NCBI GenBank assembly: GCA_025499705.1
Contig: JAFMVE010000001.1
Location: 186,001 to 250,000, forward strand
DNA length: 64,000 nt
Source of the DNA: Carboxylicivirga caseinilyticus
GTDB lineage: Bacteria; Bacteroidota; Bacteroidia; Bacteroidales; Marinilabiliaceae
Direction of reading: 5' to 3'
This document shows positions 35,378-44,989 of the stretch, one piece after another; position 1 is the first letter of the stretch, and every line of letters begins with the position of its first letter. The position numbers were made by a program, and so were the translations under genes. The notes beneath the pieces are model-generated. The model was not told where the DNA came from. It saw nothing but the letters and a program-made list of their open reading frames with translations, and made no database searches.

Positions 35378-36631
35378 ATGGATCAAAATCAAACATCAGC
35401 TTTAATTGAAAACGATGCAGTTGTACTTGGGATATTAATGATGGTACTCGCAGGTATTTTTTATACCAGTAATTCTTCACACCCTGTATTTAAGAAGTTT
35501 TACAAAGTAGTACCCATGTTGCTGTTATGTTACTTTATTCCCAGCTTGTTAACCTCATTTGGTGTGGTGGATGGAGAACATTCTCAATTGTACTTTGTGG
35601 CTTCCCATTTTTTATTACCAGCCAGTCTGATTTTGTTAACACTAAGCATTAATCTTCGCGAAGTTTTTAAATTAGGAAGCAAAGCGCTTATCATGTTTCT
35701 AACCGGAACTGTTGGTGTGATTATAGGTGGACCTTTAGCTATTTTGATTGCATCGGCCATTAATCCGGATTTGATTGGTGGAGCCGGACCAGATGCTGTA
35801 TGGAAGGGTATGACCACCATTGCCGGAAGCTGGATTGGTGGTGGTGCCAATCAGGCGGCCATGTACGAAATTTTTAAGCCGTCAGATAGGTTGTACTCCA
35901 TCATGATTACTGTGGATGTTTTGGTAGCTGAGGTATGGATGGCTGTATTATTGATCGGAGTAGGTAAATCCAATCAAATTGATAATTATTTTAAGGCTGA
36001 TGCCAGCAGTGTGGTATCCTTGAAAAATACCATGCATGAATTCAGTAAAAAAACGGCTCGTATTCCGTCAACAATAGATCTGATGGTGATTCTGGCCATT
36101 GCTTTGGGTTTGACCGGAATAGCTCATTTGTTTGCCGATTATTTAGCACCCTTTATTCAAAATCACGCACCTTTCTTAAACCGCTTTAGCTTAACCTCTA
36201 AATTCTTTTGGCTGATCATATTATCAACCACTTTTGGAATTGGTTTGTCGTTTACCAAATTCAGACAATACGAAGGGGCAGGAGCTTCTAAGATTGGAAC
36301 TGTGTTTATTTATGTTCTGGTAGCAACCATAGGTATGAAGATGGATGTAACCAAAATATTTGATAACATTGGATTATTTTTAGTAGGAGCCATTTGGATG
36401 GCTATTCATGTAATTTTGTTATTGATAGTTGGTAAACTAATCAGGGCACCTTATTTCTTTCTGGCAGTTGGGAGTAAGGCCAATATAGGTGGAGCAGCCA
36501 GCGCCCCGGTAGTTGCAGCAGCTTTTCATCCTTCTTTGGCCCCGGTTGGTGTGTTGTTGGCTGTTTTAGGTTATGCTTTTGGTACCTATGGGGCATGGAT
36601 GTGTGGATTGTTGATGCAGGCTGTGGCGTGA
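35378..36631 (+). CDS. DUF819 family integral membrane protein
   Basis: 417 residues with about ten transmembrane helices throughout. The glycine-rich conserved segments MTTIAGSWIGGGANQAAM and VGSKANIGGAASAPVVAAAFHPSLAPVGVLLAVLGYA are hallmarks of DUF819 (YjcL-like) transporters. The family resembles small-solute carriers, but no substrate is established. It stands alone, with a terminator after it and a LuxR-type regulator about 190 bp downstream. Confidence 0.92.
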   Translation: MDQNQTSALIENDAVVLGILMMVLAGIFYTSNSSHPVFKKFYKVVPMLLLCYFIPSLLTSFGVVDGEHSQLYFVASHFLLPASLILLTLSINLREVFKLGSKALIMFLTGTVGVIIGGPLAILIASAINPDLIGGAGPDAVWKGMTTIAGSWIGGGANQAAMYEIFKPSDRLYSIMITVDVLVAEVWMAVLLIGVGKSNQIDNYFKADASSVVSLKNTMHEFSKKTARIPSTIDLMVILAIALGLTGIAHLFADYLAPFIQNHAPFLNRFSLTSKFFWLIILSTTFGIGLSFTKFRQYEGAGASKIGTVFIYVLVATIGMKMDVTKIFDNIGLFLVGAIWMAIHVILLLIVGKLIRAPYFFLAVGSKANIGGAASAPVVAAAFHPSLAPVGVLLAVLGYAFGTYGAWMCGLLMQAVA

Positions 36632-36649
36632 TAAATCAATGTGATTAAT

Positions 36650-36673
36650 GAATAATTCTCAATTATTCTTTTT
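36650..36673 (+). terminator. Intrinsic terminator after the DUF819 gene
   Basis: An AT-rich 8-bp stem (36650-36657 with 36661-36668), a 3-base loop and five T, 18 bases after the stop. Confidence 0.65.
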
Positions 36674-36821
36674 AATATTTCGGTTAAATTTTTTAATTAT
36701 TTTGTTTGAATTATTGAACAAGAACGTCTCATATTCTGTTTAAAATATCATACTCATTAATGAATCGGCACAAATTGAATCTTTCCTAATAAAATTGGTA
36801 TAACCCATTATTTAAGATTTT

Positions 36822-37601
36822 ATGTCTGGGAAAAATAGTATTTTAAACATTTACGATGAAGTGTTTAGTAGTAATCATGTATTATCAAAAGGGATAATAA
36901 AGCAACATATACAAAAGATCAAAGAGTTAGATCAAGTGCTGCCTCATAATTCCTCTTTCTTTATTCTTACCAATACAACGTTTAATAATTTTCCATTCGT
37001 AAGTCTTAATTTTCAGCGTCATTTGGGCCTGGATCCGGAAAAGATGAAAACCGAAGGATCACGTTATTGGTTAAGTCAGGTTCATCCGGATGATTTGCCT
37101 GTTTGGGTAAATATGTTGAATGATTTAATGCAATTTACCATGACACAAATAAAGCCAGAGAAGAGGAGATACCTGTCTTATACCTGGAATTTTAGAGTAC
37201 GTAAATCAAATGGTAAGTATGTAAATTTGTATGAGCACCAATCACCCATGGAGTTGGATGAAGATGGGAAACCAATTGTAGGGTTAGGGCACATAACCGT
37301 TATAGGAAACGGTGATGAAATGCCAATTAAAGCATCGGTATGTATATTGAATGATGAAAATGAATATGAAACTATCTACAGCCGAAATTATTCTGGCCTG
37401 GCTTTAATCGAAGAAATATCAAACCGAGAAAGGGATATAATCCGATTGCTGGTATTGCGTAAATCAAGTAAAGAAATAGCTCAGCTTTTGCATATTAGTC
37501 GACATACTGTCGATACTCATCGACGTAATATTCTAAAAAAACTAAATTTAAAATCAACTGGTGAAATGGTAGCATACGCCCAGCTGCATCAGCTTTATTA
37601 A
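36822..37601 (+). CDS. PAS-like domain LuxR-type transcriptional regulator
   Basis: 259 residues. The N-terminal part (about 45-160) resembles a PAS fold: FPFVSLNFQRHLGLDPEKM, VHPDDLPVW, and WNFRVRKSNGKYVNLYEHQSP. The C-terminal part (about 195-259) is a LuxR helix-turn-helix with S-N-R-E-R-D-I-I-R-L, KSSKEIAQLLHISRHTVDTHRRNI and LKSTGEMVAYA. Bacteroidota have many such soluble PAS-LuxR regulators of unknown ligand. It has no kinase neighbour and could respond to a small molecule. Regulation of the DUF819 gene is possible. Confidence 0.9.
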   Translation: MSGKNSILNIYDEVFSSNHVLSKGIIKQHIQKIKELDQVLPHNSSFFILTNTTFNNFPFVSLNFQRHLGLDPEKMKTEGSRYWLSQVHPDDLPVWVNMLNDLMQFTMTQIKPEKRRYLSYTWNFRVRKSNGKYVNLYEHQSPMELDEDGKPIVGLGHITVIGNGDEMPIKASVCILNDENEYETIYSRNYSGLALIEEISNRERDIIRLLVLRKSSKEIAQLLHISRHTVDTHRRNILKKLNLKSTGEMVAYAQLHQLY

Positions 37602-37619
37602 ATACTCATATTGAGTATT
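37601..37619. repeat. Short perfect hairpin at the end of the LuxR gene
   Basis: AATACTCA (37601-37608) pairs with TGAGTATT (37612-37619) across a 3-base loop. No T-run follows, so it is a weak terminator or an mRNA-stabilising hairpin. Confidence 0.45.
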
Positions 37620-37735
37620 GCTTCATATTATTTAGAATGGTTCTTTTGAAGGGTTTCAGTAACTGTTAAGAGTTTTTAAAAAATACATCTGGAATATCTA
37701 AAAGCTGTTGATTTATTAACCTAATTCAAAATAAT

Positions 37736-39880
37736 ATGAAGTTTAAGAATTATATCCAACTTGGTGTTGTGTCAATCATCTTAATTACTGCATTATATGG
37801 TTGCTCTGAACTTGGATTTAAGAATGATGATTCAGATGACTACTCAGAAGAAGAGGAAAATGGTATAACTATTCTGGATATAGATGTATCTCAACTTGAG
37901 ATTGTATCATTTACATATCACGCAAAACTCAAAACAGGAGATAGTTATAATGGTGTGATTGGTCAGGAAGGAGCTATTGATATTAATATGGTTGCTACAT
38001 CTGATTCAACTTTAATGTTTATAACTCCTTATGCCGCGGCTGGCGCATACCCAATTTATATGAACAATCTGGAAATTGATGGTTTGATCACTATTGCTGA
38101 AGTTGAAATTAATGATACACCTGAAAATATTTACAATGGATTTCAAAAGGAAGTATTATCAAATATTGAACAGCTGAATTCAACGGGGAAAGGAATGGAA
38201 ACGGTTACAAAGGCATATAATCTTTTGGATGAATACTTTAATAACTATGCCACTGATGAAGAGAAGTATGATTTTGCAGTTTACTATTCTTCTAACCATG
38301 AACTCTTTCAAAATTTATTTCCTCTAACTAGCGTTGCTTCTTTAAAAAGTGACCAGATTGAAGGATTTAAAACATCCGTTGTTAGCTATATAACATTCCT
38401 TAAAATAGCCATTGTATCAGGTGTTGCAACGGGAGTATTAGTCGATTTCGGACAGCTTGAACTAGCAATTCCAACAGCTGTATTGACAATTATTGCAGCA
38501 CAAAATGCATATGATGCTTATTTTACTGCATCCAATTCGCCTGTAAAAGTATTTGAAAGTGTTGTAGATAGGATAACCGAGGAGTTTGAGCAATCACTGA
38601 AATTATCAACAGGTGTACCGCTAATGTTTACCATTGATGAAGCAGAAGCTATTAACTTTCATTTGCGATTAAAAAGCGTATCAGAGAAAGATAGGACACA
38701 AGCAGGTTTTGGTGATTTTTTTGAAACATTTGATAGGCATAATGAATTAATTAAGGAATTGAATGGATATATAACTTATCTGAATGACTTTAATCTGGTT
38801 ACAATACCCTTGTTTGATGAAGTAGATGTTTCAGAGCCTGACTCAATAGCATCTATTGGCGTTGATCAGAAAATGTATAAACAGCTCGAGTTTAGTCTTA
38901 ATACAAATGTACTATCACTTAATAGTCGTTTAATAGAAGAAGGAGTACTTGAATTTACGCTTTCATCTGCTACTAATGAGGCCTTAGAAGATTCACTTGA
39001 ATCATCCATTACAATGTATTATTCCGACGAATTAAATGAATACACTGAGGAGATTCCTATCAAAGTTTATCCAGTTGAAGAAACAAAAGAACATGTTTAC
39101 GTAATGGATGTAGATGGTGAACCCAGATTAATTGAGGTAAGTTTAACAACAGGTAGAATTTTAAATGAACTGGTTAAGTTGGATGATGTATATGAGGATT
39201 TTATCTATTTAGATGAATCCAACCGATTGATCTGCCGTGATGGTTATAACCAATTAATTGAAATATCCTTAACCACAGGCATTGCCGAAACATTTCTGGC
39301 TAAACCATGTTCATCACTGGTATATAATCCGGCTAACAATATGCTGTATGCCGGGGCTTATGATGACCAATTGTTAGAAATTGATATTCCGGCCGGAGTA
39401 GTCAAGTCATCTATTGAAGTGGGTGATGGATTCGATCCAACTAATATTGTTTTATCAGAAGACGGCCAGAAGATAATTGGCCAAAATAATTCAGGTATTA
39501 TCGCTGTGGAGATAGAGTCACAAAAGGTAATTCAGGTAAGTGAATCAATGGATTTTAATGATTATGAGTATATATTTTCTTCACCTGTAACAAAAAAGAT
39601 TTATGCCATCGACAGATACTATAATTATAATGATGATTTGGTTAATTCCTTAGTTGAATTGTCCATTTCCACTACTGCAAATTCTTCTTATGTAGGTGAG
39701 ACAATACTTTGTACTTTTGATGACTATTTTAGTGGCTTCGATTGTGCTGATGAGAGCGGTTTTATTGTATGTCATGATCATAGCAACCTAATAAAAATTG
39801 ATATGAATACCGGCAATATTTCAGTGGTTAATAACCCCGGTACTTATTACATAGAAGATGTTTTTGTGATGAGCAAGTAA
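37736..39880 (+). CDS. Lipoprotein with C-terminal beta-propeller (YVTN-like), function unknown
   Basis: 714 residues. A lipoprotein signal (LYGC, lipidated Cys23) is followed by an acidic linker (DDSDDYSEEEE). Then come a beta-sandwich-like segment (about 45-130) and a helical domain (about 130-340) that includes a hydrophobic stretch (FLKIAIVSGVATGVLV) unlikely to be a true membrane span. The C-terminal half (about 450-710) contains repeated D-x-x-x-L-I-E-I-(S/D)-(L/I)-x-T-G units like a 6- or 7-bladed propeller. No enzyme motif is seen. A surface-exposed binding role is inference. Confidence 0.8.
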   Translation: MKFKNYIQLGVVSIILITALYGCSELGFKNDDSDDYSEEEENGITILDIDVSQLEIVSFTYHAKLKTGDSYNGVIGQEGAIDINMVATSDSTLMFITPYAAAGAYPIYMNNLEIDGLITIAEVEINDTPENIYNGFQKEVLSNIEQLNSTGKGMETVTKAYNLLDEYFNNYATDEEKYDFAVYYSSNHELFQNLFPLTSVASLKSDQIEGFKTSVVSYITFLKIAIVSGVATGVLVDFGQLELAIPTAVLTIIAAQNAYDAYFTASNSPVKVFESVVDRITEEFEQSLKLSTGVPLMFTIDEAEAINFHLRLKSVSEKDRTQAGFGDFFETFDRHNELIKELNGYITYLNDFNLVTIPLFDEVDVSEPDSIASIGVDQKMYKQLEFSLNTNVLSLNSRLIEEGVLEFTLSSATNEALEDSLESSITMYYSDELNEYTEEIPIKVYPVEETKEHVYVMDVDGEPRLIEVSLTTGRILNELVKLDDVYEDFIYLDESNRLICRDGYNQLIEISLTTGIAETFLAKPCSSLVYNPANNMLYAGAYDDQLLEIDIPAGVVKSSIEVGDGFDPTNIVLSEDGQKIIGQNNSGIIAVEIESQKVIQVSESMDFNDYEYIFSSPVTKKIYAIDRYYNYNDDLVNSLVELSISTTANSSYVGETILCTFDDYFSGFDCADESGFIVCHDHSNLIKIDMNTGNISVVNNPGTYYIEDVFVMSK

Positions 39881-39896
39881 CCAACTCTAAACTAAG

Positions 39897-39939
39897 AAAC
39901 AACTCTGCTAATGTTATTGAAGCAGAGTTGTTTTTATTT
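39897..39939. terminator. Bidirectional terminator between convergent genes
   Basis: A 13-bp stem (39897-39909 with 39921-39933), an 11-base loop and T-rich tail on the plus strand. It serves the propeller lipoprotein and perhaps the converging PepSY gene, whose stop is at 39942. Confidence 0.85.
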
Positions 39940-39941
39940 TA

Positions 39942-41078
39942 TCATCTTCTATTCCACCAAAGTATAAAACCGGTTATGGGCAGACTGGCAATAATTAAGC
40001 TGATAAGAAAGGCCAAAATTTTTCCGGGTAAACCAAGTATAGCCCCTGTATGGATATCGTAATTCATTTTTTCCAGTTTATCGGCAAAATCAGATTCATT
40101 GTATCGATCTCCTTTAACTCTTATTGGCTTTAAAGTATATTGATCGTAGAAGTATTCGTTGTGTTTATAATATTTACCTTTTATTAACCCAACCACCACT
40201 TCAATTGATTCATCTTTTTCCTTTAGGGTCGGTGACATATAAATACGCTTAGGATCTTTTTCCTGAGCAAGCGTTAAATAAAATGCCCTGTCGATTGCCG
40301 GAATACTATCAGTTTCCGCCAGATGAGCCATGTTGATATCAGAATGAGGATGTTCATGCTCTGCCTTTTGTTCACCACCTGAAGTGATGTAATAAAAGGC
40401 ATCTCCAAACCAATTGAAACTCCAAACCAGTCCGGTTATGGCAAATACACATCCAAATAAGAGAATATAGAAACCCAGCACATTGTGTAAGTCCAGAATC
40501 AGCCGTTTACGGTTGTTGTTTCTTTTAAGGGTGAGACTTCTTTTTAATTGCTGTTTATTCCATTTTTTAGGCCACCACATAATCAATCCGCTTATAAGAA
40601 TAATCAGAAAAATAAGTGTGCTTATTCCAATAATCTTTCTGCCGATATAGTCTGGTAACCATAAGTCCCGGTGACCATCCTCAATAAAATGAAAGAAATT
40701 GAACCTGCCTTTTCCCATGGGTTCTTCTTTTTTAATAAATCGGGCTGTGTAAGGATTCATATATACCACCTCAAAAGCAATCCTTCCTTCATCATTATAA
40801 ATAAAGCCAACGGCCGCTGCTCCTTCTTTGTCTTCGTAGGTTAAACCGGTTGGTTCTATATAAGGTATATAAAATCTTGCAGTATCAATTAACTGACTGG
40901 GAGGAGCAAATGCTTGATCCTGAGCTTCCACAAATCGCCAGGGTTGAAGGCTATCTTCAATCTCCTGATGGAAAACATACAGAGCACCTGTAATAGCAAC
41001 TATAAAGACAACGATACCTGAAGCCAGCCCCAACCAAAGATGAAGCCAGTTATTTATACGTTTAAATGTGGAAGGCAT
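39942..41078 (-). CDS. PepSY-associated membrane protein of an iron-uptake-type operon
   Basis: 378 residues from the ATG at 41078. The longer reading from 41150 would translate through the hairpin at 41107-41147 and is rejected. Four or five transmembrane helices and PepSY domains match the FecR/PiuB-like reductase family: an N-terminal INNWLHLWLGLASGIVVFIVAITGALYVF, an RDLWLPDYIGRKIIG loop, and a terminal GFILWWNRR. A His-rich loop (HEHPHSD) is present. Such proteins usually accompany TonB receptors for siderophores and may reduce ferric siderophores in the periplasm. It is last in the operon after the TonB receptor and DUF4374 genes. Confidence 0.9.
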   Translation of the reverse strand: MPSTFKRINNWLHLWLGLASGIVVFIVAITGALYVFHQEIEDSLQPWRFVEAQDQAFAPPSQLIDTARFYIPYIEPTGLTYEDKEGAAAVGFIYNDEGRIAFEVVYMNPYTARFIKKEEPMGKGRFNFFHFIEDGHRDLWLPDYIGRKIIGISTLIFLIILISGLIMWWPKKWNKQQLKRSLTLKRNNNRKRLILDLHNVLGFYILLFGCVFAITGLVWSFNWFGDAFYYITSGGEQKAEHEHPHSDINMAHLAETDSIPAIDRAFYLTLAQEKDPKRIYMSPTLKEKDESIEVVVGLIKGKYYKHNEYFYDQYTLKPIRVKGDRYNESDFADKLEKMNYDIHTGAILGLPGKILAFLISLIIASLPITGFILWWNRR

Positions 41079-41106
41079 ATATAATTTATTTTGGAGAGAA
41101 CTTAAA

Positions 41107-41147
41107 AAGGTAACCAGCTTTAAACCTTTTATAAAGCCGGTTACCTT
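41107..41147 (-). terminator. Hairpin between DUF4374 and PepSY genes
   Basis: An interrupted inverted repeat (AAGGTAACC-x-GCTTTA with its complement) forms a long stem with one mismatch. On the minus strand a short T-run follows, so it may terminate or attenuate transcription from the DUF4374 gene into the PepSY gene. Confidence 0.7.
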
Positions 41148-41162
41148 CAATCTGTGAAATTT

Positions 41163-42380
41163 TTATAATTTATAAATTCCGGCAATAAAGTTGGCTTCCA
41201 GCTCAGCGCCTTTAACAGCAGTATAGTCGTTGGTATTGATTTTATAAATATAAATACCATCATCTTCAGGTACAGACATGTAAATGCTGTTTCCATCCAC
41301 TATTGAAACTGCAGCCAGTTTTCGACCAATGCCTGAGTGAACAGGAATACCATCGATGTATTCAACGGTTGCGTTATTTAAATCAAGTATTGCAGTCTGT
41401 AAAGGACTGTCTGACCAGGTTGCCTGTTCACTTCGGGTTGCGGTATTAATTTCGGTAAATACCTTTCCATTGCCCAGGTAAACCATGTGAGCAGTATTAT
41501 ATCCGCCTGTTACATCTTCAATATCAAAAAAGAAATCAGAATCAAATTCTGTTTCACCGCTGTTGATTTTTAAGATACCGGCTTGTTTGGTGTATTGGCT
41601 GAAGCCGTTGGCAGGGTTGGAATGTGATGTTGCATAAACATTACCGTCTTCATCCTTAATTAAACCGGCCATGGTTCCAAAACCACCAATCGGACCTACG
41701 CGAGAATCCTCGATTACTTTTACAAAAGTTAATTCAGGGTAATTAAATACAGCTACTTCGGCCATATCGGTTGATGGTGTTCCATAAGTTGACGGATCGC
41801 TGATGTAGAAGCTAACAAAAAGGTAGTCGCCACTAACCACCATTCCTGAATAAGCCGGTGAAGTTTGATCACTTAAACTGGTAACAGGGGTGTCTACTGT
41901 TTTACTAACTTCCAGGGTAGAAGTGCTGATTAAATGAAGACGAACAATATCAGATGAAGATGCCATTTCAATAGCAACCACATTGTTGTTGTCTCCTTTC
42001 ACCACATCCTGAATGCTGTTATTGAAGGTAGTGAAACTTGCTGTCTCACTCAGGTTTCCTTCTGCATCTTTTTCAATTACATATAATCCGGTTGCACCTA
42101 ATCCTCCGGCACAGAATATCTGGTCATCAATTTTATTGTATGAGTAATAGCCCATTTGAAGCATGTCCTCTCCAATAAAAGAAAGAGTACCACTCATAAG
42201 ATCGTTAAAGGCAACTGAATAATACGAGTTATTAAAATTTTCGCCGTTGATACCTCCGGTGATAACAAAATCACCAGTTGAATTATTGTTCTCATTATCG
42301 CTGCAGGCAATCGTTGCGCCTGTTAATAATATGGCAGCAGTCAGCTGCATCATAGTTTTCTTGAAGTTGAATCGCTTCAT
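41163..42380 (-). CDS. DUF4374 lipoprotein
   Basis: 405 residues with a lipoprotein signal (TIAC, Cys26) and a propeller-like body of repeated strands. Typical pieces of the family are DQIFCAGGLGATGLYVIEKD, TSPAYSGMVVSGDYLFVSFY and the terminal YKIN-x-Y-T-A-V-KGAELEANFIAGIYKL. DUF4374 proteins sit beside TonB receptors and PepSY proteins in Bacteroidota, and are thought to bind an iron chelate at the outer membrane. It starts 35 bases after the TonB receptor gene ends, so the two share a transcript. Confidence 0.9.
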   Translation of the reverse strand: MKRFNFKKTMMQLTAAILLTGATIACSDNENNNSTGDFVITGGINGENFNNSYYSVAFNDLMSGTLSFIGEDMLQMGYYSYNKIDDQIFCAGGLGATGLYVIEKDAEGNLSETASFTTFNNSIQDVVKGDNNNVVAIEMASSSDIVRLHLISTSTLEVSKTVDTPVTSLSDQTSPAYSGMVVSGDYLFVSFYISDPSTYGTPSTDMAEVAVFNYPELTFVKVIEDSRVGPIGGFGTMAGLIKDEDGNVYATSHSNPANGFSQYTKQAGILKINSGETEFDSDFFFDIEDVTGGYNTAHMVYLGNGKVFTEINTATRSEQATWSDSPLQTAILDLNNATVEYIDGIPVHSGIGRKLAAVSIVDGNSIYMSVPEDDGIYIYKINTNDYTAVKGAELEANFIAGIYKL

Positions 42381-42415
42381 TTTTAATTATTTATTAGTTA
42401 TACATATTTCTTCAA

Positions 42416-44803
42416 TCATAGGGTATATCTGAATTTGACCGAAAATGCCCTGCCCGGTTTTTGTAAATAATACTTATCGTAAAGTCTTGCATTTAAAAGG
42501 TTGCGACATTCGGCTGAGATATTGTATTTACCATTATCAAATGCATAGGAAAGCAAAACATCATGCGAGGTTTGTTGAGGAATGATATATTTTGGATTCT
42601 TCGACCACGACAGGTAGTAGTTTTGTGCATAGTTGAAGAAGTAATTGATGTTGAAATCATCACCTTCGTTCAGCATGTTTTTAAAATTCAAACCTGCATT
42701 GGCATTGCCAAATAAAAATGGAATATTAGGTACCCGATATTGATAATGAAAATTCTTTTTCCATCCGCCATTGGTGTAAGAATTGTCGTAAACAAATTCT
42801 GCCTGATCGGTAATATCCTGATAAGTAACGTTGGCCCCTAAATGAAAGATATCTTTGTACTGGTACTGAATATTACTTTCCACACCCATTGTCCGTGTTT
42901 GATTAAGATTGTCGTAATAGGTTACCGGACTGGCAATCTGAACAACGGTATAAATAAGATCTTTGGCTTCGCGATAAACAAAGGTGGCTCCTGTATTAAT
43001 AGCATGATTAGCCCTTAACTTAAATCGATAATCGACTCCCAGGTTGAGGTTATCACTTTGTTCCGGTCCCAAATCTGGGTTGGGATCGATAAATAAACCA
43101 TCCCCAAAAATCTCAAGGGGTGTTGGCATCCGATAGGTGTGCTCGTAAGATAATTTAACCTGTAATTTTGGAAGAAGGTAATACGATGAAGCCACACCAT
43201 AACCTAGATTGGTTTTGTTACTTTCAACCGCTTCGGTTCGTTGTGTTTCTAGTCCAAAGTCAAAAAGTTTTGATGTTTTGGCAGTCAGATGTAGCAATTT
43301 GGCAAAAGCAGTGGTGCTCCATTTCTGGTTAATATCCAGTTTGTATGCCAATCCGGCAACATGCTTATTAAGCGATCGCTGAAAACGGTTTGGCAGGTAA
43401 TCAGGATTTTCCTCATCAAAAGATTCTCTGTCGAAATAATTATAGGAGTAATTGAGCGCTATTGAATGAAGTGCATTGATGGTATAACTTGTATTAAACT
43501 GGCTTAGGAACTCTTTATCATCCAGTGTTGTATAAGTTTTGGAGTTTTCACCATCATTGCTTCCTTCAATGGTAAATGCTTCACCCAGCCAGTTAAATCT
43601 AACTCCGCCTAAGGTATCTATCACCTGCGATTTTTTGAAGTTGATAGCGCTGTACAAACTAACATCCAAACCAGGAGTAAATAAATCCTGTTTGTTATAC
43701 CTAAATGTTGGGATAAGCGATTGGCTGTTTTGCACAATGCCTCCGTATACTGTTGCCATAGTTGCTCCATGCTGAACCTCTTTATCATTTGCTGAGGCCA
43801 TCAAACCGAATAACAGGTTATCTGCGTATTTTTTATCTGTTAGTCCCGATTCAATTTTGATAGCTGCTGATCGGTATCTGTCATGAAAACGCTCAACTTC
43901 AGCAGTATCGATAATAGCATTATTGGAATTGGTGATGGGTACCCAAACTTTATAGTTATTATCTGAGTAGTTTATGAAAGCATTGCCTTGTAAGGTAAAG
44001 CCTGAATTAGTGTTGGTATGGGCAAAATTAACGGATGCTTTATGTGTGTTGAAGGAGCCATATGAGTAGGACAGATCCAAAAAATTCTGTTTTTTATTGG
44101 TAATGATGTTGACTGCACCTCCCAGTGCGTCTGTTCCTAACCAAACCGGCACAACACCTTTGTAAACATCAATTCGTTCAATCATATTCACCGGTATATC
44201 AGCAAAACTTAACGATGAACCAAAGTTGTCCATGGGCAGGCCATCCATAAAAAACTTCACCTGATCACCAGAGAATCCGTTGATGGTGAAGTTGGTATTC
44301 GATCCCATTCCACCTTCTTCGGTGATGCGAACTCCTGGAACCTTGTTCAGTACTTCTTTTACATTCGCAGTGCTGTTAAACAAATTCTTAGTAGAGACAG
44401 AAGTAACTGAGTAAGCCTGTTCATTGATCTGTGATACAACAGATTTACCACTCACTTCAATATCATTAATCAGATAACTCTTTTCAGTTAATGTAAATGA
44501 GAAATGGCCCGGATTAGAACCACCTAATTCAATATTTGATGAGTAAGATTCGTAGCCTAGAGAACTGGCCTTCAGAGTATATTTACCTTCTGGGATATTT
44601 TTTAATTCGTAATAGCCATCGAAGTTGGTTACGGTTCCGAATTCGGTATTTGCCAATACAATGTTAACTCCCGGCAACAGCACACCTTGAGATGATTTAA
44701 CAGTGCCGGTCATGTTAAAATTACTTTGACTATACGAAAATTGAACAATCCCCAGCAATAAAAAGCAAGTAATTAAATGCTTAACACAACTTCTCTTTCC
44801 CAA
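42416..44803 (-). CDS. TonB-dependent outer-membrane receptor with carboxypeptidase-like N-terminal domain
   Basis: 795 residues. A signal peptide (about 1-25) is followed by a carboxypeptidase-regulatory-like domain (about 30-115; GVLLPGVNIVLANTEFGTVTNFDGYYELKNIPEG), a plug domain (about 130-235; VKEVLNKVPGVRI, PVWLGTDALGGAVNIIT) and a barrel ending in aromatic SVKFRYTL. Length and operon context (DUF4374 and PepSY downstream) fit a siderophore or other iron-chelate receptor rather than a SusC transporter, and no SusD is near. The substrate is inference. Regulation by Fur is likely, but no box was identified. Confidence 0.93.
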   Translation of the reverse strand: MGKRSCVKHLITCFLLLGIVQFSYSQSNFNMTGTVKSSQGVLLPGVNIVLANTEFGTVTNFDGYYELKNIPEGKYTLKASSLGYESYSSNIELGGSNPGHFSFTLTEKSYLINDIEVSGKSVVSQINEQAYSVTSVSTKNLFNSTANVKEVLNKVPGVRITEEGGMGSNTNFTINGFSGDQVKFFMDGLPMDNFGSSLSFADIPVNMIERIDVYKGVVPVWLGTDALGGAVNIITNKKQNFLDLSYSYGSFNTHKASVNFAHTNTNSGFTLQGNAFINYSDNNYKVWVPITNSNNAIIDTAEVERFHDRYRSAAIKIESGLTDKKYADNLLFGLMASANDKEVQHGATMATVYGGIVQNSQSLIPTFRYNKQDLFTPGLDVSLYSAINFKKSQVIDTLGGVRFNWLGEAFTIEGSNDGENSKTYTTLDDKEFLSQFNTSYTINALHSIALNYSYNYFDRESFDEENPDYLPNRFQRSLNKHVAGLAYKLDINQKWSTTAFAKLLHLTAKTSKLFDFGLETQRTEAVESNKTNLGYGVASSYYLLPKLQVKLSYEHTYRMPTPLEIFGDGLFIDPNPDLGPEQSDNLNLGVDYRFKLRANHAINTGATFVYREAKDLIYTVVQIASPVTYYDNLNQTRTMGVESNIQYQYKDIFHLGANVTYQDITDQAEFVYDNSYTNGGWKKNFHYQYRVPNIPFLFGNANAGLNFKNMLNEGDDFNINYFFNYAQNYYLSWSKNPKYIIPQQTSHDVLLSYAFDNGKYNISAECRNLLNARLYDKYYLQKPGRAFSVKFRYTL

Positions 44804-44989
44804 CAGATACAGATATTAATGTTTTTCTCGGTTGACAATTCAAAGCATTTGATAATGCTATTGTCAGATAACGTGGCAAAGTTATCTTCGGGAAAAAGAC
44901 GCATCAATCCCTAAATTTGGGGAATTTACAAAGGTGTTTTGTTAAGTAAACTTACTGATTGCGTTATACAATTTAATTGCGATAGGTAT

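Noticed and set aside
41079-41150. Longer N-terminus for the PepSY protein
   Set aside because: The extra residues are translated from the hairpin at 41107-41147. The family's conserved N-terminal helix begins at the ATG at 41078.
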